Assembly (NCBI RefSeq): GCF_007655255.1
Contig: NZ_VMYE01000002.1
Location: 247,472 to 311,471 of the forward strand
Length of the DNA stretch: 64,000 bases
Reading direction: 5' to 3'
Origin: Extensimonas perlucida
Lineage (GTDB): Bacteria > Pseudomonadota > Gammaproteobacteria > Burkholderiales > Burkholderiaceae_C
Below are positions 51,393 through 61,043 of the stretch, one piece after another. How positions within the stretch are numbered: position 1 is the stretch's first letter; each line of letters starts with the position of its first letter. Made by a program: the position numbers and the translations under genes. The notes beneath the pieces were generated by a model. The model made no database searches, was not told the DNA's origin, and was given only the letters and a program-made list of their open reading frames with translations.

Positions 51393-52706
51393 ATGGGCAA
51401 TGAATTGCACAATTCCCGCAAGGCCTGGTCGGTGCTTATCGTCAGCACGCTGGCGTTCACCGTGTGCTTCATGGTCTGGATGATGTTTGGCGTGATCGGC
51501 ATCCCGATCAAGAAAATGCTGAACCTCAACGCCACCGAGTTCGGCCTGTTGACGGCAACGCCGGTGCTCACGGGCTCGCTCATTCGCGTGCCGCTGGGCA
51601 TCTGGACGGACCGTTACGGCGGGCGCATCGTGATGGCCGTCCTCATGGCCGTCACCGTGCCGGCGATCTGGCTGATGAGCTACGCCACCGCGTTCTGGCA
51701 TTTCATCGTCATCGGCCTGTTCGTGGGGCTGGCGGGCGGCGCCTTTTCGGTGGGCACGCCCTACGTGGCGCGCTGGTTCCCCAAAAACCGCCAGGGCATG
51801 GCCATGGGGGTGTACGGCGCGGGCAACTCCGGGGCCGCCGTGAACAAGTTCGTCGCCCCCGTGCTGCTCGTGGCGTTTGGCTGGACCATGGTGCCCAAGG
51901 TCTATGCGGCCATCATGCTCGGTGCGCTGGTGCTGTTCTGGCTGTTCAGCCACCAGGACCCGGCCCACCTGGTGCCCAGCAACGTCCGCTTCAGCGACCA
52001 GCTCAAGGCCCTCAAAGACCCGCGCGTACTCAAATACTGCCAGTACTACAGCATCGTGTTCGGCGGCTATGTGGCGCTGTCGCTGTGGATGGTGCAGTAC
52101 TACGTAGGCGAATATGGCCTGGACATCCGCATCGCAGCGCTGCTTGCAGCCTGCTTCTCTCTGCCCGGCGGCGTACTGCGCGCGATCGGCGGCATCCTGT
52201 CGGACAAGTTCGGCGCGCACAAGGTCACCTGGTGGGTGATGTGGGTGAGCTGGATCTGCCTGTTTTTGCTCTCGTACCCGCAAACGGACTTCACCATCGT
52301 GACCGTCAACGGCCCCACGACCTTCCACATCGGCCTCAACGTCTATGCCTTCACGGCGCTCATGGCCGTGCTGGGCGTGGCCTTTGCGTTCGGCAAGGCC
52401 AGCGTCTTCAAGTACATCAGCGACGACTACCCGCAGAACATCGGCGCCATCAGCGGCATCGTCGGGCTGGCTGGCGGACTCGGGGGTTTCGTGCTGCCCA
52501 TTCTGTTCGGCATCCTGCTGGACTGGACCGGCATCCGCTCCAGCGCCTTCATGCTGATGTACGGCGTGGTCTGGGTGTCGCTGATCTGGATGTATTGGAC
52601 GGAAGTGCGCCGCGCCGACGTGCTCGGCGGCAACGCCGCAGCGCCCGTGAACAAGTCTGCAGCCTCAGCCGTGGCCCAGCGCGTGCCCCTGCGCCCGGTG
52701 CGCTGA
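51393..52706 (+). CDS. narK1: Nitrate transporter NarK1 (nitrate/proton symporter type)
   Basis: The product is a 437-residue major facilitator with 12 predicted helices. The family's nitrate signatures are present ('GLFVGLAGGAFSVGTPYVARWFPKNRQGMAMGVYGAGNSGAAV' region and 'IGAISGIVGLAGGLGGFVLP'). 'RVPLGIWTDRYGGR' is the conserved loop 2-3 motif. Of the two adjacent transporters this one resembles the NarK1 type. The ATG at 51393 has a GGAGGA site. Narrow gaps to narK2 (59 bp) and narG suggest one long transcript. Confidence 0.93.
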   Translation: MGNELHNSRKAWSVLIVSTLAFTVCFMVWMMFGVIGIPIKKMLNLNATEFGLLTATPVLTGSLIRVPLGIWTDRYGGRIVMAVLMAVTVPAIWLMSYATAFWHFIVIGLFVGLAGGAFSVGTPYVARWFPKNRQGMAMGVYGAGNSGAAVNKFVAPVLLVAFGWTMVPKVYAAIMLGALVLFWLFSHQDPAHLVPSNVRFSDQLKALKDPRVLKYCQYYSIVFGGYVALSLWMVQYYVGEYGLDIRIAALLAACFSLPGGVLRAIGGILSDKFGAHKVTWWVMWVSWICLFLLSYPQTDFTIVTVNGPTTFHIGLNVYAFTALMAVLGVAFAFGKASVFKYISDDYPQNIGAISGIVGLAGGLGGFVLPILFGILLDWTGIRSSAFMLMYGVVWVSLIWMYWTEVRRADVLGGNAAAPVNKSAASAVAQRVPLRPVR

Positions 52707-52765
52707 AGCCAGCGCAGCGGCATCGCCCACCGTTTTTGCACCTCGTTTTTCTCGAAAGGCCCATC

Positions 52766-54124
52766 ATGGCAAGCTCTGCATCCCTAGCCACTGCGGGTGG
52801 CACCTGGCTCTCTCGTTGGGAGCCGGAGAACGATAGCTTCTGGCGTTCCGGCGGCTCCGGCCTGGCCTGGCGCACGCTGACCATCACCACGCTCAACCTG
52901 ACCATGGCGTTCATCGTCTGGTTTCTGGTCTCGGCCCTGGTGGTGCGCCTGCCGCAGATAGGCTTTCGCTTCACGCCCGGCGAGCTGTTCTGGCTCGCGG
53001 CCATGCCGGGGCTGGCGGGCGGCACGCTGCGCCTGGTGCATATGTTTCTCACGCCCATGTACGGCACGCGCCTTGTGGTGAGCCTGTCCACGCTGTCGCT
53101 GCTGGTGCCGCTGCTGGGCTGGTTCTATGCCGTGCAAAACCCTGCCACGCCCTACTGGGTGCTGATGCTGTTGGCCTTTCTGGCCGGCCTGGGCGGGGGC
53201 AACTTTTCCTCCTTCATGCCTTCCACCAGCCTGTTTTTCCCCAAGCGCCTGCAGGGCACGGCGCTGGCCATCCAGGCAGGCATAGGCAACTTCGGCGTAT
53301 CCATCGTGCAGTTCGTCACGCCCTGGATCATTGGCTTCGCGCTCTTCGGTGGCGCAGCCTTCATGGGGGCGCCGCAGACACTGACCAAAGGCGGTGTGCA
53401 AAGCCAGGTGTACCTGCAAAACGCCGCCGCGGTGTGGATTCCGTTCGTGCTCGTCTTTGGCGTCTGTGCCTGGCTGATGCTCAAGTCCGTGCCCGTGAAA
53501 GCCAACTTCGCGCAGCAGTTCGACATCTTCCGCTCGGGGCATACCTGGAGCATGACCTCGCTCTACATGATGACCTTTGGCGCCTTTTCAGGGCTGTCGG
53601 CCACGTTCCCGCTACTCATCAAGCAGCTCTTCGGTCACTTCGAGGGCGCACCCGACCCCTTGGCCTGGGCCTTCTACGGCCCGCTGGTGGGCTCGGCCGC
53701 GCGCGTGCTGGCTGGTCCCTTGTCCGACAGGCTAGGGGGCGCGCGCGTCACGCACTGGGCCGGGCTGGGCATGCTCGCGGCCACGCTGTGGCTCACCACA
53801 TTGACCAACCCCAGCGGACTGGAGAGCTTTCCCATGTTCGTAGCGGCCATGTTGGTGCTGTTTTTCTTTGCCGGCGTGGGCAACGCCTCCACGTTCAAAC
53901 AAATGCCCATGCTGTTCGAGCCGCGCCAAGCCGGCGGCGTGATCGGCTTTACCGGCGCCATCGCAGCCTACGGCCCCTTCCTGTTCGGCATGCTGTTTGC
54001 CGCCTCGTTTGCCAAATTTCAGTCCGCCACGCCGGTGTTTTATGGCCTGGCCGCCTTCTTCGCTTTCAACGTCGTGCTGAACTGGTGGCTTTATGCCCGC
54101 CGCGGTGCGGCCCATCCCTGCTAA
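52766..54124 (+). CDS. narK2: Nitrate/nitrite transporter NarK2 (antiporter type)
   Basis: The product is a 452-residue major facilitator. Nitrate-signature segments are 'LLAFLAGLGGGNFSSFMPSTSLFFPKRLQGTALAIQAGIGNFGVSIVQF' and 'AGVGNASTFKQMPMLFEPRQAGGVIGFTGAIAAYGPF'. It has the insert between helices 5 and 6 ('AAFMGAPQTLTKGGVQSQVYLQNA') usual for NarK/NarK2 antiporters that exchange nitrate for nitrite. The pair NarK1-NarK2, often a single fused protein in denitrifiers, is here two separate genes. Confidence 0.93.
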   Translation: MASSASLATAGGTWLSRWEPENDSFWRSGGSGLAWRTLTITTLNLTMAFIVWFLVSALVVRLPQIGFRFTPGELFWLAAMPGLAGGTLRLVHMFLTPMYGTRLVVSLSTLSLLVPLLGWFYAVQNPATPYWVLMLLAFLAGLGGGNFSSFMPSTSLFFPKRLQGTALAIQAGIGNFGVSIVQFVTPWIIGFALFGGAAFMGAPQTLTKGGVQSQVYLQNAAAVWIPFVLVFGVCAWLMLKSVPVKANFAQQFDIFRSGHTWSMTSLYMMTFGAFSGLSATFPLLIKQLFGHFEGAPDPLAWAFYGPLVGSAARVLAGPLSDRLGGARVTHWAGLGMLAATLWLTTLTNPSGLESFPMFVAAMLVLFFFAGVGNASTFKQMPMLFEPRQAGGVIGFTGAIAAYGPFLFGMLFAASFAKFQSATPVFYGLAAFFAFNVVLNWWLYARRGAAHPC

Positions 54125-54161
54125 TCCCGCGCACCAGACCACAGCCATCTCGGAGCCTCAT

Positions 54162-57100
54162 ATGAGCCATTTTCTCGACCGCCTGACCTATTTTGCGCAG
54201 CCACGCGAGGGCTTTGCCCAGGGCCACGGCCAGACCACCGGTGAAGACCGCACCTGGGAAGACGCCTACCGCAACCGCTGGGCGCACGACAAGATTGTGC
54301 GCTCCACGCACGGCGTGAACTGCACGGGTTCATGTTCATGGAAGATCTACGTCAAGGGCGGCATCGTCACCTGGGAGACGCAGCAGACCGACTACCCGCG
54401 CACCCGGCCCGACCTGCCCAACCACGAGCCGCGCGGCTGTGCGCGCGGCGCCAGCTACAGCTGGTACCTCTACAGCGCCAACCGCGTGAAGTACCCCATG
54501 GTGCGTGCGCGCCTGCTCAAGCACTGGCGCGCGGCACTGGCCGTGGCGAAAAGCCCGGTCGATGCCTGGGCCAGCATCGTCGAAAACCCCGAGGCGCGGC
54601 GCGAATGGCAGCAACAGCGCGGCCTGGGCGGCTTTGTGCGCAGCAGCTGGGACGAAGTCAACCAGCTCATCGCGAGCGCCAACGTCTATACCGCCAAGAA
54701 ATACGGGCCCGACCGTGTGGTCGGTTTCTCGCCGATTCCGGCCATGTCCATGATCAGCTACGCGGCTGGCTCGCGCTACCTGTCGCTGATCGGCGGCGTG
54801 TGCCTGAGCTTTTACGACTGGTACTGCGATCTGCCGCCGGCCAGCCCGCAGGTCTGGGGCGAGCAGACCGACGTGCCCGAATCGGCCGACTGGTACAACT
54901 CCACCTTCATCATCGCCTGGGGCTCGAACGTGCCGCAGACGCGCACGCCCGATGCGCACTTTTTCACCGAGGTGCGCTACAAGGGCGCGAAGACCGTTGC
55001 GATCACGCCCGACTACGCCGAGATCAGCAAACTCTGCGACCTCTGGCTGCACCCCAAACAGGGCACCGACGCCGCCGTGGCCATGGCCATGGGGCACGTG
55101 ATCCTCAAGGAGTTCTACTTCGACCGGCGCAGCAGCTATTTCGACGACTACGTGCGCCGCTACACCGACATGCCCAACCTGGTGCAGCTCGAGGAACGCA
55201 CCCTGGAAGATGGACGCAAGGTGCTCGTGCCCGGGCGCTACCTGCGCGCTAGCGACTTTGCGGGCCAACTCGGGCAGATGAACAACCCCGAGTGGAAAAC
55301 GGTGGCGCTCGACCAGAATGACCAGGTCGTGCTGCCCAACGGCTCCATCGGCTTTCGCTGGGGAACCGAAGGGCGCGACGACGCCGGCAAGTGGAACCTC
55401 GAAGACAAGGAAGCCTGCCACGGCAGCCAGGTGCAGCTCAAGCTCAGCTTGATGGAAGGCGAAGGCAGCCCCTACGAGGTTGGCGACGTGGCCTTTCCGT
55501 ACTTCGGCGGCATGGAGACGCCGCACTTTCCGGCCAACAAGCAGGTTGCGGCGGTGGGCGACGTGCTCGTGCGCAAGGTGCCCATGCGGCGCATTGCGCT
55601 GGGGCAGCAGGGCGAGGGCGGCCACGCGCTCGTGGCCACGGTGTTCGACCTCACGGTGGCCAACTACGGCGTGGCGCGCGGTCTGCCGGGCGAGAGCGCC
55701 GCGCTCGGCTACGACGACGACACCCCCTACACGCCCGCCTGGCAGGAGAGAATCACCGGCGTCCCGCGCGGCCAGGTGATCGCGGTGGCGCGCCAGTTTG
55801 CTGACAACGCCGACAAGACGCGTGGCAAGTCCATGGTCATCATCGGTGCCGCGATGAATCACTGGTACCACAGCGACATGAACTACCGCGGCATCATCAA
55901 CATGCTGATGATGTGCGGCTGCATAGGCCAGAGCGGCGGCGGCTGGTCGCACTACGTGGGACAGGAGAAGCTGCGTCCGCAGACCGGCTGGACGGCGCTG
56001 GCTTTCGCGCTCGATTGGGTGCGCCCGCCGCGCCAGATGAACAGCACGAGCTTTTTCTACGCCCATACCGACCAGTGGCGCTATGAAAAACTCGGGGTCG
56101 AGGAAATCCTCTCGCCGCTTGCGGACCGGTCCCAGTTCGGCGGCAGCCTGATCGACTACAACGTGCGCGCCGAACGCATGGGCTGGCTGCCCAGCGCCCC
56201 GCAACTGCAGACCAACCCCATCCAGGTGGTGAAGGATGCACAGGCCGCAGGCATGGACCCCAAGGACTACGCCGTCGAGGCGCTGCAGGACGGCAGCCTC
56301 AAGATGAGTTGCGAAGACCCGGACAACCCGCTCAACTGGCCGCGCAACATGTTCGTGTGGCGCTCCAACATTCTGGGTTCTTCGGGCAAGGGGCACGAAT
56401 ATTTCCTCAAGCACCTGCTGGGCACTACGCACGGCGTGCAAGGCAAGGCTTTGGGCGCGGACGACGCCAAGCCCGCCGAGGTGCAATGGCACGACAAAGC
56501 CCCCGAGGGCAAGCTGGACTTGCTCGTGACGCTGGACTTCCGCATGAGCACCACCTGCCTGTATTCCGACATCGTGCTGCCCACGGCCACCTGGTACGAG
56601 AAAAACGACCTCAACACCAGCGACATGCATCCCTTCATCCACCCGCTGTCCACGGCGGTGGACCCGGCCTGGCAGAGCAAGAGCGACTGGGAAATCTACA
56701 AAGGCTTCGCCAAGGCCTACAGCGAGGTCTGCGTCGGCCACCTGGGCGTGGAAAAAGAGCTGGTGCTCACGCCGCTGATGCACGACTCGCCCGCCGAACT
56801 GGCGCAGCCCTTCGACGTGAAGGATTGGAAAAAGGGCGCATGCGCCCTGGTTCCGGGCAAGACGGCGCCGGCAATCACGGTGGTGGAGCGCGACTATCCC
56901 AACACCTATGCGCGCTTTACTGCGCTGGGGCCGCTGATGGAAAAAATCGGCAACGGCGGCAAGGGCATTGCCTGGAACACGGTGGACGAAGTGCGCCAGC
57001 TGGCAGAGCTCAACGGCAAGGTGCACACCGCGGGCGCCACGCAAGGCATGGCCCGGATCGAAAGCGACATCGACGCCTGCGAAGTGGTGCTGCAACTCGC

Positions 57101-57956
57101 CCCCGAAACCAACGGCCACGTGGCCGTCAAGGCCTGGGAGGCATTGGGCAAGATCACCGGGCGCGACCACACCCACCTGGCGCTGCACCGCGAAGACGAA
57201 AAAATCCGCTTCCGCGACATCCAGGCGCAGCCGCGCAAGATCATCAGCTCGCCCACCTGGTCGGGGCTGGAGAGCGAGAAGGTGTCTTACAACGCCGGCT
57301 ATACCAACGTGCACGAGCTGATTCCATGGCGCACGCTCACGGGGCGCCAGCAGTTCTACCTCGACCATCCGTGGATGCTCGCCTTCGGCGAAGGGCTTTC
57401 GAGCTACCGCCCGCCCGTGGACCTCAAGACCACCGGCGAGGTGATGCACCGCACGCCCAACGGCCACACGGAAATCACGCTGAACTTCATCACCCCGCAC
57501 CAGAAGTGGGGCATACACAGCACCTACAGCGACAACCTGCACATGCTCACGCTCAACCGCGGCGGGCCTGTGGTGTGGCTCAGCGAAGACGACGCGCGCC
57601 GCGCCGGGATCGCCGACAACGACTGGATCGAGCTCTTCAATGCCAACGGCGCGATTGCTGCACGCGCGGTCGTGAGCCAGCGCGTCAACCCGGGCATGGT
57701 GCTCATGTACCACGCGCAGGAAAAAACCATCAACACCCCGGGGTCGGAAATCACCGGCACGCGCGGCGGCATCCACAACTCGGTCACGCGCATCGTCACC
57801 AAGCCCACCCACATGATCGGCGGCTACGCCCAGTTCAGCTACGGCTTCAACTACTACGGCACCATAGGCACGAACCGCGACGAATTCGTCGTGGTGCGCA
57901 AGATGCGCAAGATCGACTGGCTCGACGACGAAGGCCCCGTGGCCACCCAGGCCTGA
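54162..57956 (+). CDS. narG: Respiratory nitrate reductase alpha subunit NarG
   Basis: The product is 1264 residues, the molybdenum bis-MGD catalytic subunit facing the cytoplasm. The FS0 cluster ligands are in place (His50, Cys54, Cys58, Cys93), as is the Mo-ligand aspartate region 'SFYDWYCDLPPASPQ'. The N-terminus carries the RR-like remnant region ending in 'NRWAHDKIVRSTHGVNCTGSC'. It reduces nitrate to nitrite with electrons from NarI through NarH. The start at 54162 follows a CGGAGCC site; length is standard. Confidence 0.98.
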   Translation: MSHFLDRLTYFAQPREGFAQGHGQTTGEDRTWEDAYRNRWAHDKIVRSTHGVNCTGSCSWKIYVKGGIVTWETQQTDYPRTRPDLPNHEPRGCARGASYSWYLYSANRVKYPMVRARLLKHWRAALAVAKSPVDAWASIVENPEARREWQQQRGLGGFVRSSWDEVNQLIASANVYTAKKYGPDRVVGFSPIPAMSMISYAAGSRYLSLIGGVCLSFYDWYCDLPPASPQVWGEQTDVPESADWYNSTFIIAWGSNVPQTRTPDAHFFTEVRYKGAKTVAITPDYAEISKLCDLWLHPKQGTDAAVAMAMGHVILKEFYFDRRSSYFDDYVRRYTDMPNLVQLEERTLEDGRKVLVPGRYLRASDFAGQLGQMNNPEWKTVALDQNDQVVLPNGSIGFRWGTEGRDDAGKWNLEDKEACHGSQVQLKLSLMEGEGSPYEVGDVAFPYFGGMETPHFPANKQVAAVGDVLVRKVPMRRIALGQQGEGGHALVATVFDLTVANYGVARGLPGESAALGYDDDTPYTPAWQERITGVPRGQVIAVARQFADNADKTRGKSMVIIGAAMNHWYHSDMNYRGIINMLMMCGCIGQSGGGWSHYVGQEKLRPQTGWTALAFALDWVRPPRQMNSTSFFYAHTDQWRYEKLGVEEILSPLADRSQFGGSLIDYNVRAERMGWLPSAPQLQTNPIQVVKDAQAAGMDPKDYAVEALQDGSLKMSCEDPDNPLNWPRNMFVWRSNILGSSGKGHEYFLKHLLGTTHGVQGKALGADDAKPAEVQWHDKAPEGKLDLLVTLDFRMSTTCLYSDIVLPTATWYEKNDLNTSDMHPFIHPLSTAVDPAWQSKSDWEIYKGFAKAYSEVCVGHLGVEKELVLTPLMHDSPAELAQPFDVKDWKKGACALVPGKTAPAITVVERDYPNTYARFTALGPLMEKIGNGGKGIAWNTVDEVRQLAELNGKVHTAGATQGMARIESDIDACEVVLQLAPETNGHVAVKAWEALGKITGRDHTHLALHREDEKIRFRDIQAQPRKIISSPTWSGLESEKVSYNAGYTNVHELIPWRTLTGRQQFYLDHPWMLAFGEGLSSYRPPVDLKTTGEVMHRTPNGHTEITLNFITPHQKWGIHSTYSDNLHMLTLNRGGPVVWLSEDDARRAGIADNDWIELFNANGAIAARAVVSQRVNPGMVLMYHAQEKTINTPGSEITGTRGGIHNSVTRIVTKPTHMIGGYAQFSYGFNYYGTIGTNRDEFVVVRKMRKIDWLDDEGPVATQA

Positions 57957-57973
57957 GCAACAAGGAGAACACG

Positions 57974-59506
57974 ATGAAAGTTCGCGCGCAAATCGCCATG
58001 GTGCTGAACCTGGACAAGTGCATAGGCTGCCACACCTGCTCGGTCACCTGCAAAAACGTCTGGACCAGCCGCCCCGGCGTCGAGTACGCCTGGTTCAACA
58101 ACGTCGAAACCAAGCCCGGCATAGGCTACCCCAAGGAATGGGAGAACCAGGACAAGTGGAACGGCGGCTGGGTGCGCCGGGACGATGGCTCCATCGTGCC
58201 CAAGCAGGGGGGCAAGTGGTCGCTGCTGATGAAAATCTTCAGCAACCCCAACCTGCCGCAGATCGACGACTATTACGAGCCCTTCACCTACGACTACGAC
58301 CACCTGCAGTCCGCCCCCGAAGCCAAGGCGCCGCCCACCGCACGCCCGCGCTCGCTCATCACCGGGCAGCGCATGGAAAAGATCGAGTGGGGCCCGAACT
58401 GGGAGGAAATCCTCGGCGGTGAGTTCAGCAAGCGCAGCAAGGACGCCAACCTGGCCAACTTCGAGCAGGCGCAAAAAGACATGGTGGGCCAGTTCGAAAA
58501 CACCTTCATGATGTACCTGCCCCGGCTGTGCGAGCACTGCCTGAACCCCGCTTGCGTGGCCAGCTGCCCCTCGGGCTCGATCTACAAGCGTGAAGACGAC
58601 GGCATCGTGCTCATAGACCAGGACAAATGCCGCGGCTGGCGCATGTGCATCTCGGGCTGCCCCTACAAGAAAATCTATTACAACTGGCAGACCGGCAAGG
58701 CTGAGAAGTGCATCTTCTGCTACCCGCGCATCGAGGCCGGCCAGCCCACGGTGTGCAGCGAAACCTGCGTGGGCCGCATCCGCTACCTTGGCGTGGTGCT
58801 CTACGACGCCGACCGCATCGCCGAAGCGGCCAGCGTCCCCAATGACAAGGACTTGTACCAGGCCCAGCTCGACATTTTCCTGAACCCGCACGACCCGCGC
58901 GTGATCGAGCAGGCACGCAAGGACGGCATCCCTGAGGCCTGGCTCGAAGGCGCCAGAAACAGCCCGGTCTACAAAATGGCCATAGACTGGAAGGTCGCGC
59001 TGCCGCTGCACCCCGAATACCGCACGCTGCCCATGGTCTGGTACGTGCCGCCGCTGTCGCCCATCACCTCGGCGGCGAATGCCGGGCACATCGGCGTGAA
59101 CGGCGAGCTGCCCGACATCGCGCAGATGCGCATCCCGCTGCAGTACCTGGCCAATCTGCTGACGGCCGGCGACACGCAGCCCGTCGCGCGCGCCCTGGAG
59201 CGCATGCTTGCCATGCGCGCCTTCCAGCGCGGCAAGCACGTTGACCAGGTGCAGAACCTTGCCGTGCTCGAGCAGGCCGGCCTCACGGTCGCGCAGGTCG
59301 AGGAGATGTACCAGATCATGGCCATCGCGAACTACGAAGATCGCTTCGTGATCCCGTCCAGCCACCGCGAATACGCCGAAAACGCCTTCGACCTGCGCGG
59401 AGGCTGCGGCTTTTCGTTCGGCAACGGCTGCTCGGATGGCAGCTCGCAGACCAGCCTGTTCGGCGCCAAGAAGCGCCGCACCATCCCCATCCAGTCCGTG
59501 GTCTGA
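57974..59506 (+). CDS. narH: Respiratory nitrate reductase beta subunit NarH
   Basis: The product is 510 residues and carries four iron-sulfur clusters. Visible cysteine groups are 'CIGCHTCSVTCKNVW', 'CEHCLNPACVASCPSGS', 'CRGWRMCISGCPYKK' (Trp in place of Cys, giving the 3Fe-4S cluster) and 'CIFCYPRIEAGQPTVCSETCVGR'. It passes electrons from NarI haems to NarG. An AAGGAGAAC site precedes the ATG. Confidence 0.98.
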   Translation: MKVRAQIAMVLNLDKCIGCHTCSVTCKNVWTSRPGVEYAWFNNVETKPGIGYPKEWENQDKWNGGWVRRDDGSIVPKQGGKWSLLMKIFSNPNLPQIDDYYEPFTYDYDHLQSAPEAKAPPTARPRSLITGQRMEKIEWGPNWEEILGGEFSKRSKDANLANFEQAQKDMVGQFENTFMMYLPRLCEHCLNPACVASCPSGSIYKREDDGIVLIDQDKCRGWRMCISGCPYKKIYYNWQTGKAEKCIFCYPRIEAGQPTVCSETCVGRIRYLGVVLYDADRIAEAASVPNDKDLYQAQLDIFLNPHDPRVIEQARKDGIPEAWLEGARNSPVYKMAIDWKVALPLHPEYRTLPMVWYVPPLSPITSAANAGHIGVNGELPDIAQMRIPLQYLANLLTAGDTQPVARALERMLAMRAFQRGKHVDQVQNLAVLEQAGLTVAQVEEMYQIMAIANYEDRFVIPSSHREYAENAFDLRGGCGFSFGNGCSDGSSQTSLFGAKKRRTIPIQSVV

Positions 59507-59541
59507 AGCCCGCGCACCGACGCATCTCCGAGGAGTCCATC

Positions 59542-60270
59542 GTGCCAGCCCAGTATTCCCCACAGCGCCCCTCTCTGCGCCCCTCCCAAGGCTCTTCCCA
59601 GCGCTATTCCCTCAGGGCCCTGGCCGCCCTGTTGCGCTACCCGGACGCGCAGTTGCGTGCCCACCTGCCGGAACTGATCGCGGCCATAGATGACGAAGCC
59701 GTGCTGCCCGCGGCGCGGCGCGCCGAACTGCGCGCCCTGGCCGCCGAGATCGGGCGCCTGGCCATGGAGGCCGAGGCGCGTTACGTCGAAACCTTCGACC
59801 GCGGGCGTTCGACCTCGCTGCACCTGTTCGAGCACGTGCATGGCGACTCGCGCGACCGCGGGCCGGCCATGCTGGACCTGGTCCAGACCTACGCACAGGC
59901 CGGCCTGTACCTCGCCCCCGAGGAGCTGCCCGACCACCTGTGCGTGGTGCTCGAGTTTGCCTCCACGCAGCCGCCCAAGCTCGCGCGGGCCTTTCTGGCG
60001 GAAATGGCGCACATCCTGCAGGCCATCTTCAGCGCCCTGCGCGCGCGCGGCAACCCCTACGCCAGCGCCATCGCCGCCGTGCTCGAGCTCGCCGGCGAGA
60101 AAGCCCAGGCCGTCGCCTTCGACCCCGACGAGCCTATGGACGACAGCTGGGCCGAGCCCGAGGCCTTCGCCGGCTGCAGCACACACGGGCAATCGCGCCC
60201 GGGCGAGGCCCAACCCATCCACATCGTTCGCAAGACGCCCTCCCAAGGCTCCCAAGGAGTTTCAGCATGA
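59542..60270 (+). CDS. narJ: Nitrate reductase assembly chaperone NarJ
   Basis: The product is 242 residues and begins with GTG after a GAGGAG site. The TorD/NarJ-type core is clear: 'SLRALAALLRYPDAQLRAHLPELIAAI', 'EARYVETFDRGRSTSLHLFEHVHGDSRDRGPAMLDLVQTY' and 'ELPDHLCVVLEFAS'. It inserts the molybdenum cofactor into NarG. The gene overlaps narI by ATGA. Confidence 0.96.
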   Translation: MPAQYSPQRPSLRPSQGSSQRYSLRALAALLRYPDAQLRAHLPELIAAIDDEAVLPAARRAELRALAAEIGRLAMEAEARYVETFDRGRSTSLHLFEHVHGDSRDRGPAMLDLVQTYAQAGLYLAPEELPDHLCVVLEFASTQPPKLARAFLAEMAHILQAIFSALRARGNPYASAIAAVLELAGEKAQAVAFDPDEPMDDSWAEPEAFAGCSTHGQSRPGEAQPIHIVRKTPSQGSQGVSA

Positions 60271-60983
60271 AGGACTACCTCACCCACTTCCTGTTCGGGT
60301 ACTACCCCTACATCTGCCTGACCATCTTCCTGCTCGGCAGCCTGATCCGCTTCGACCGCGACCAATACACCTGGAAGAGTGACTCCTCGCAGCTGCTGCG
60401 CGCGGGCCAGTTGCGCTGGGGCAGCAACCTGTTCCACGTCGGCATCCTGTTCCTGTTCTTCGGGCACAGCGTGGGCATGCTCACGCCGCACTTCGTGTAT
60501 TCGCCCTTCATCAGCGCGAGTGCCAAGCAACTGCTCGCCATGGTTTCGGGCGGCCTGTTCGGCCTGCTGGGCTTCGTGGGCGTGTCGCTGCTGCTGCACC
60601 GCCGCCTGTCGGACGTGCGTATCCGCGCCACCTCCAAAACCAGCGACATCGTGCTGCTGTGGCTCTTGTGGTTGCAATTCGCACTGGGTCTGGCCACGAT
60701 TCCGCTGTCGGCCCAGCACCTCGACGGCGGCATGATGATGCTGCTGGCCGAATGGGCGCAACGCATCGTCACCTTCCGCAGCGGTGCGCCCGAGCTGCTG
60801 GCCGAGGCGAGCTGGGTGTTCCGTGCGCACATGTTCCTCGGCATGACGATCTTCCTGGTGTTCCCGTTCACGCGCCTCGTGCATGTGTGGAGCGGCTTCG
60901 GCACCCTGGCCTATCTGTGGCGCCCCTACCAGCTCGTGCGCAGCCGCCGCGTGGGCCTCGGTGGCCCGCAGTCCACGCGCTGA
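60267..60983 (+). CDS. narI: Respiratory nitrate reductase gamma subunit NarI
   Basis: The product is 238 residues with five membrane helices. The four haem b ligands are at His57, His67, His188 and His206, one residue offset from the E. coli positions. It oxidises quinol at the periplasmic side and anchors NarGH to the inner membrane. Confidence 0.97.
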   Translation: MKDYLTHFLFGYYPYICLTIFLLGSLIRFDRDQYTWKSDSSQLLRAGQLRWGSNLFHVGILFLFFGHSVGMLTPHFVYSPFISASAKQLLAMVSGGLFGLLGFVGVSLLLHRRLSDVRIRATSKTSDIVLLWLLWLQFALGLATIPLSAQHLDGGMMMLLAEWAQRIVTFRSGAPELLAEASWVFRAHMFLGMTIFLVFPFTRLVHVWSGFGTLAYLWRPYQLVRSRRVGLGGPQSTR

Positions 60984-61043
60984 GGCGCTGCGGTGTCCGC
61001 GCTTACAGGCCCGGTCTGAACTTTTGCGCCATCGAGGTGATCC

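Noticed and set aside
51464..52765. Long fused frame ahead of narK2
   Set aside because: The upstream part is the out-of-frame shadow of narK1; narK2 begins at 52766.
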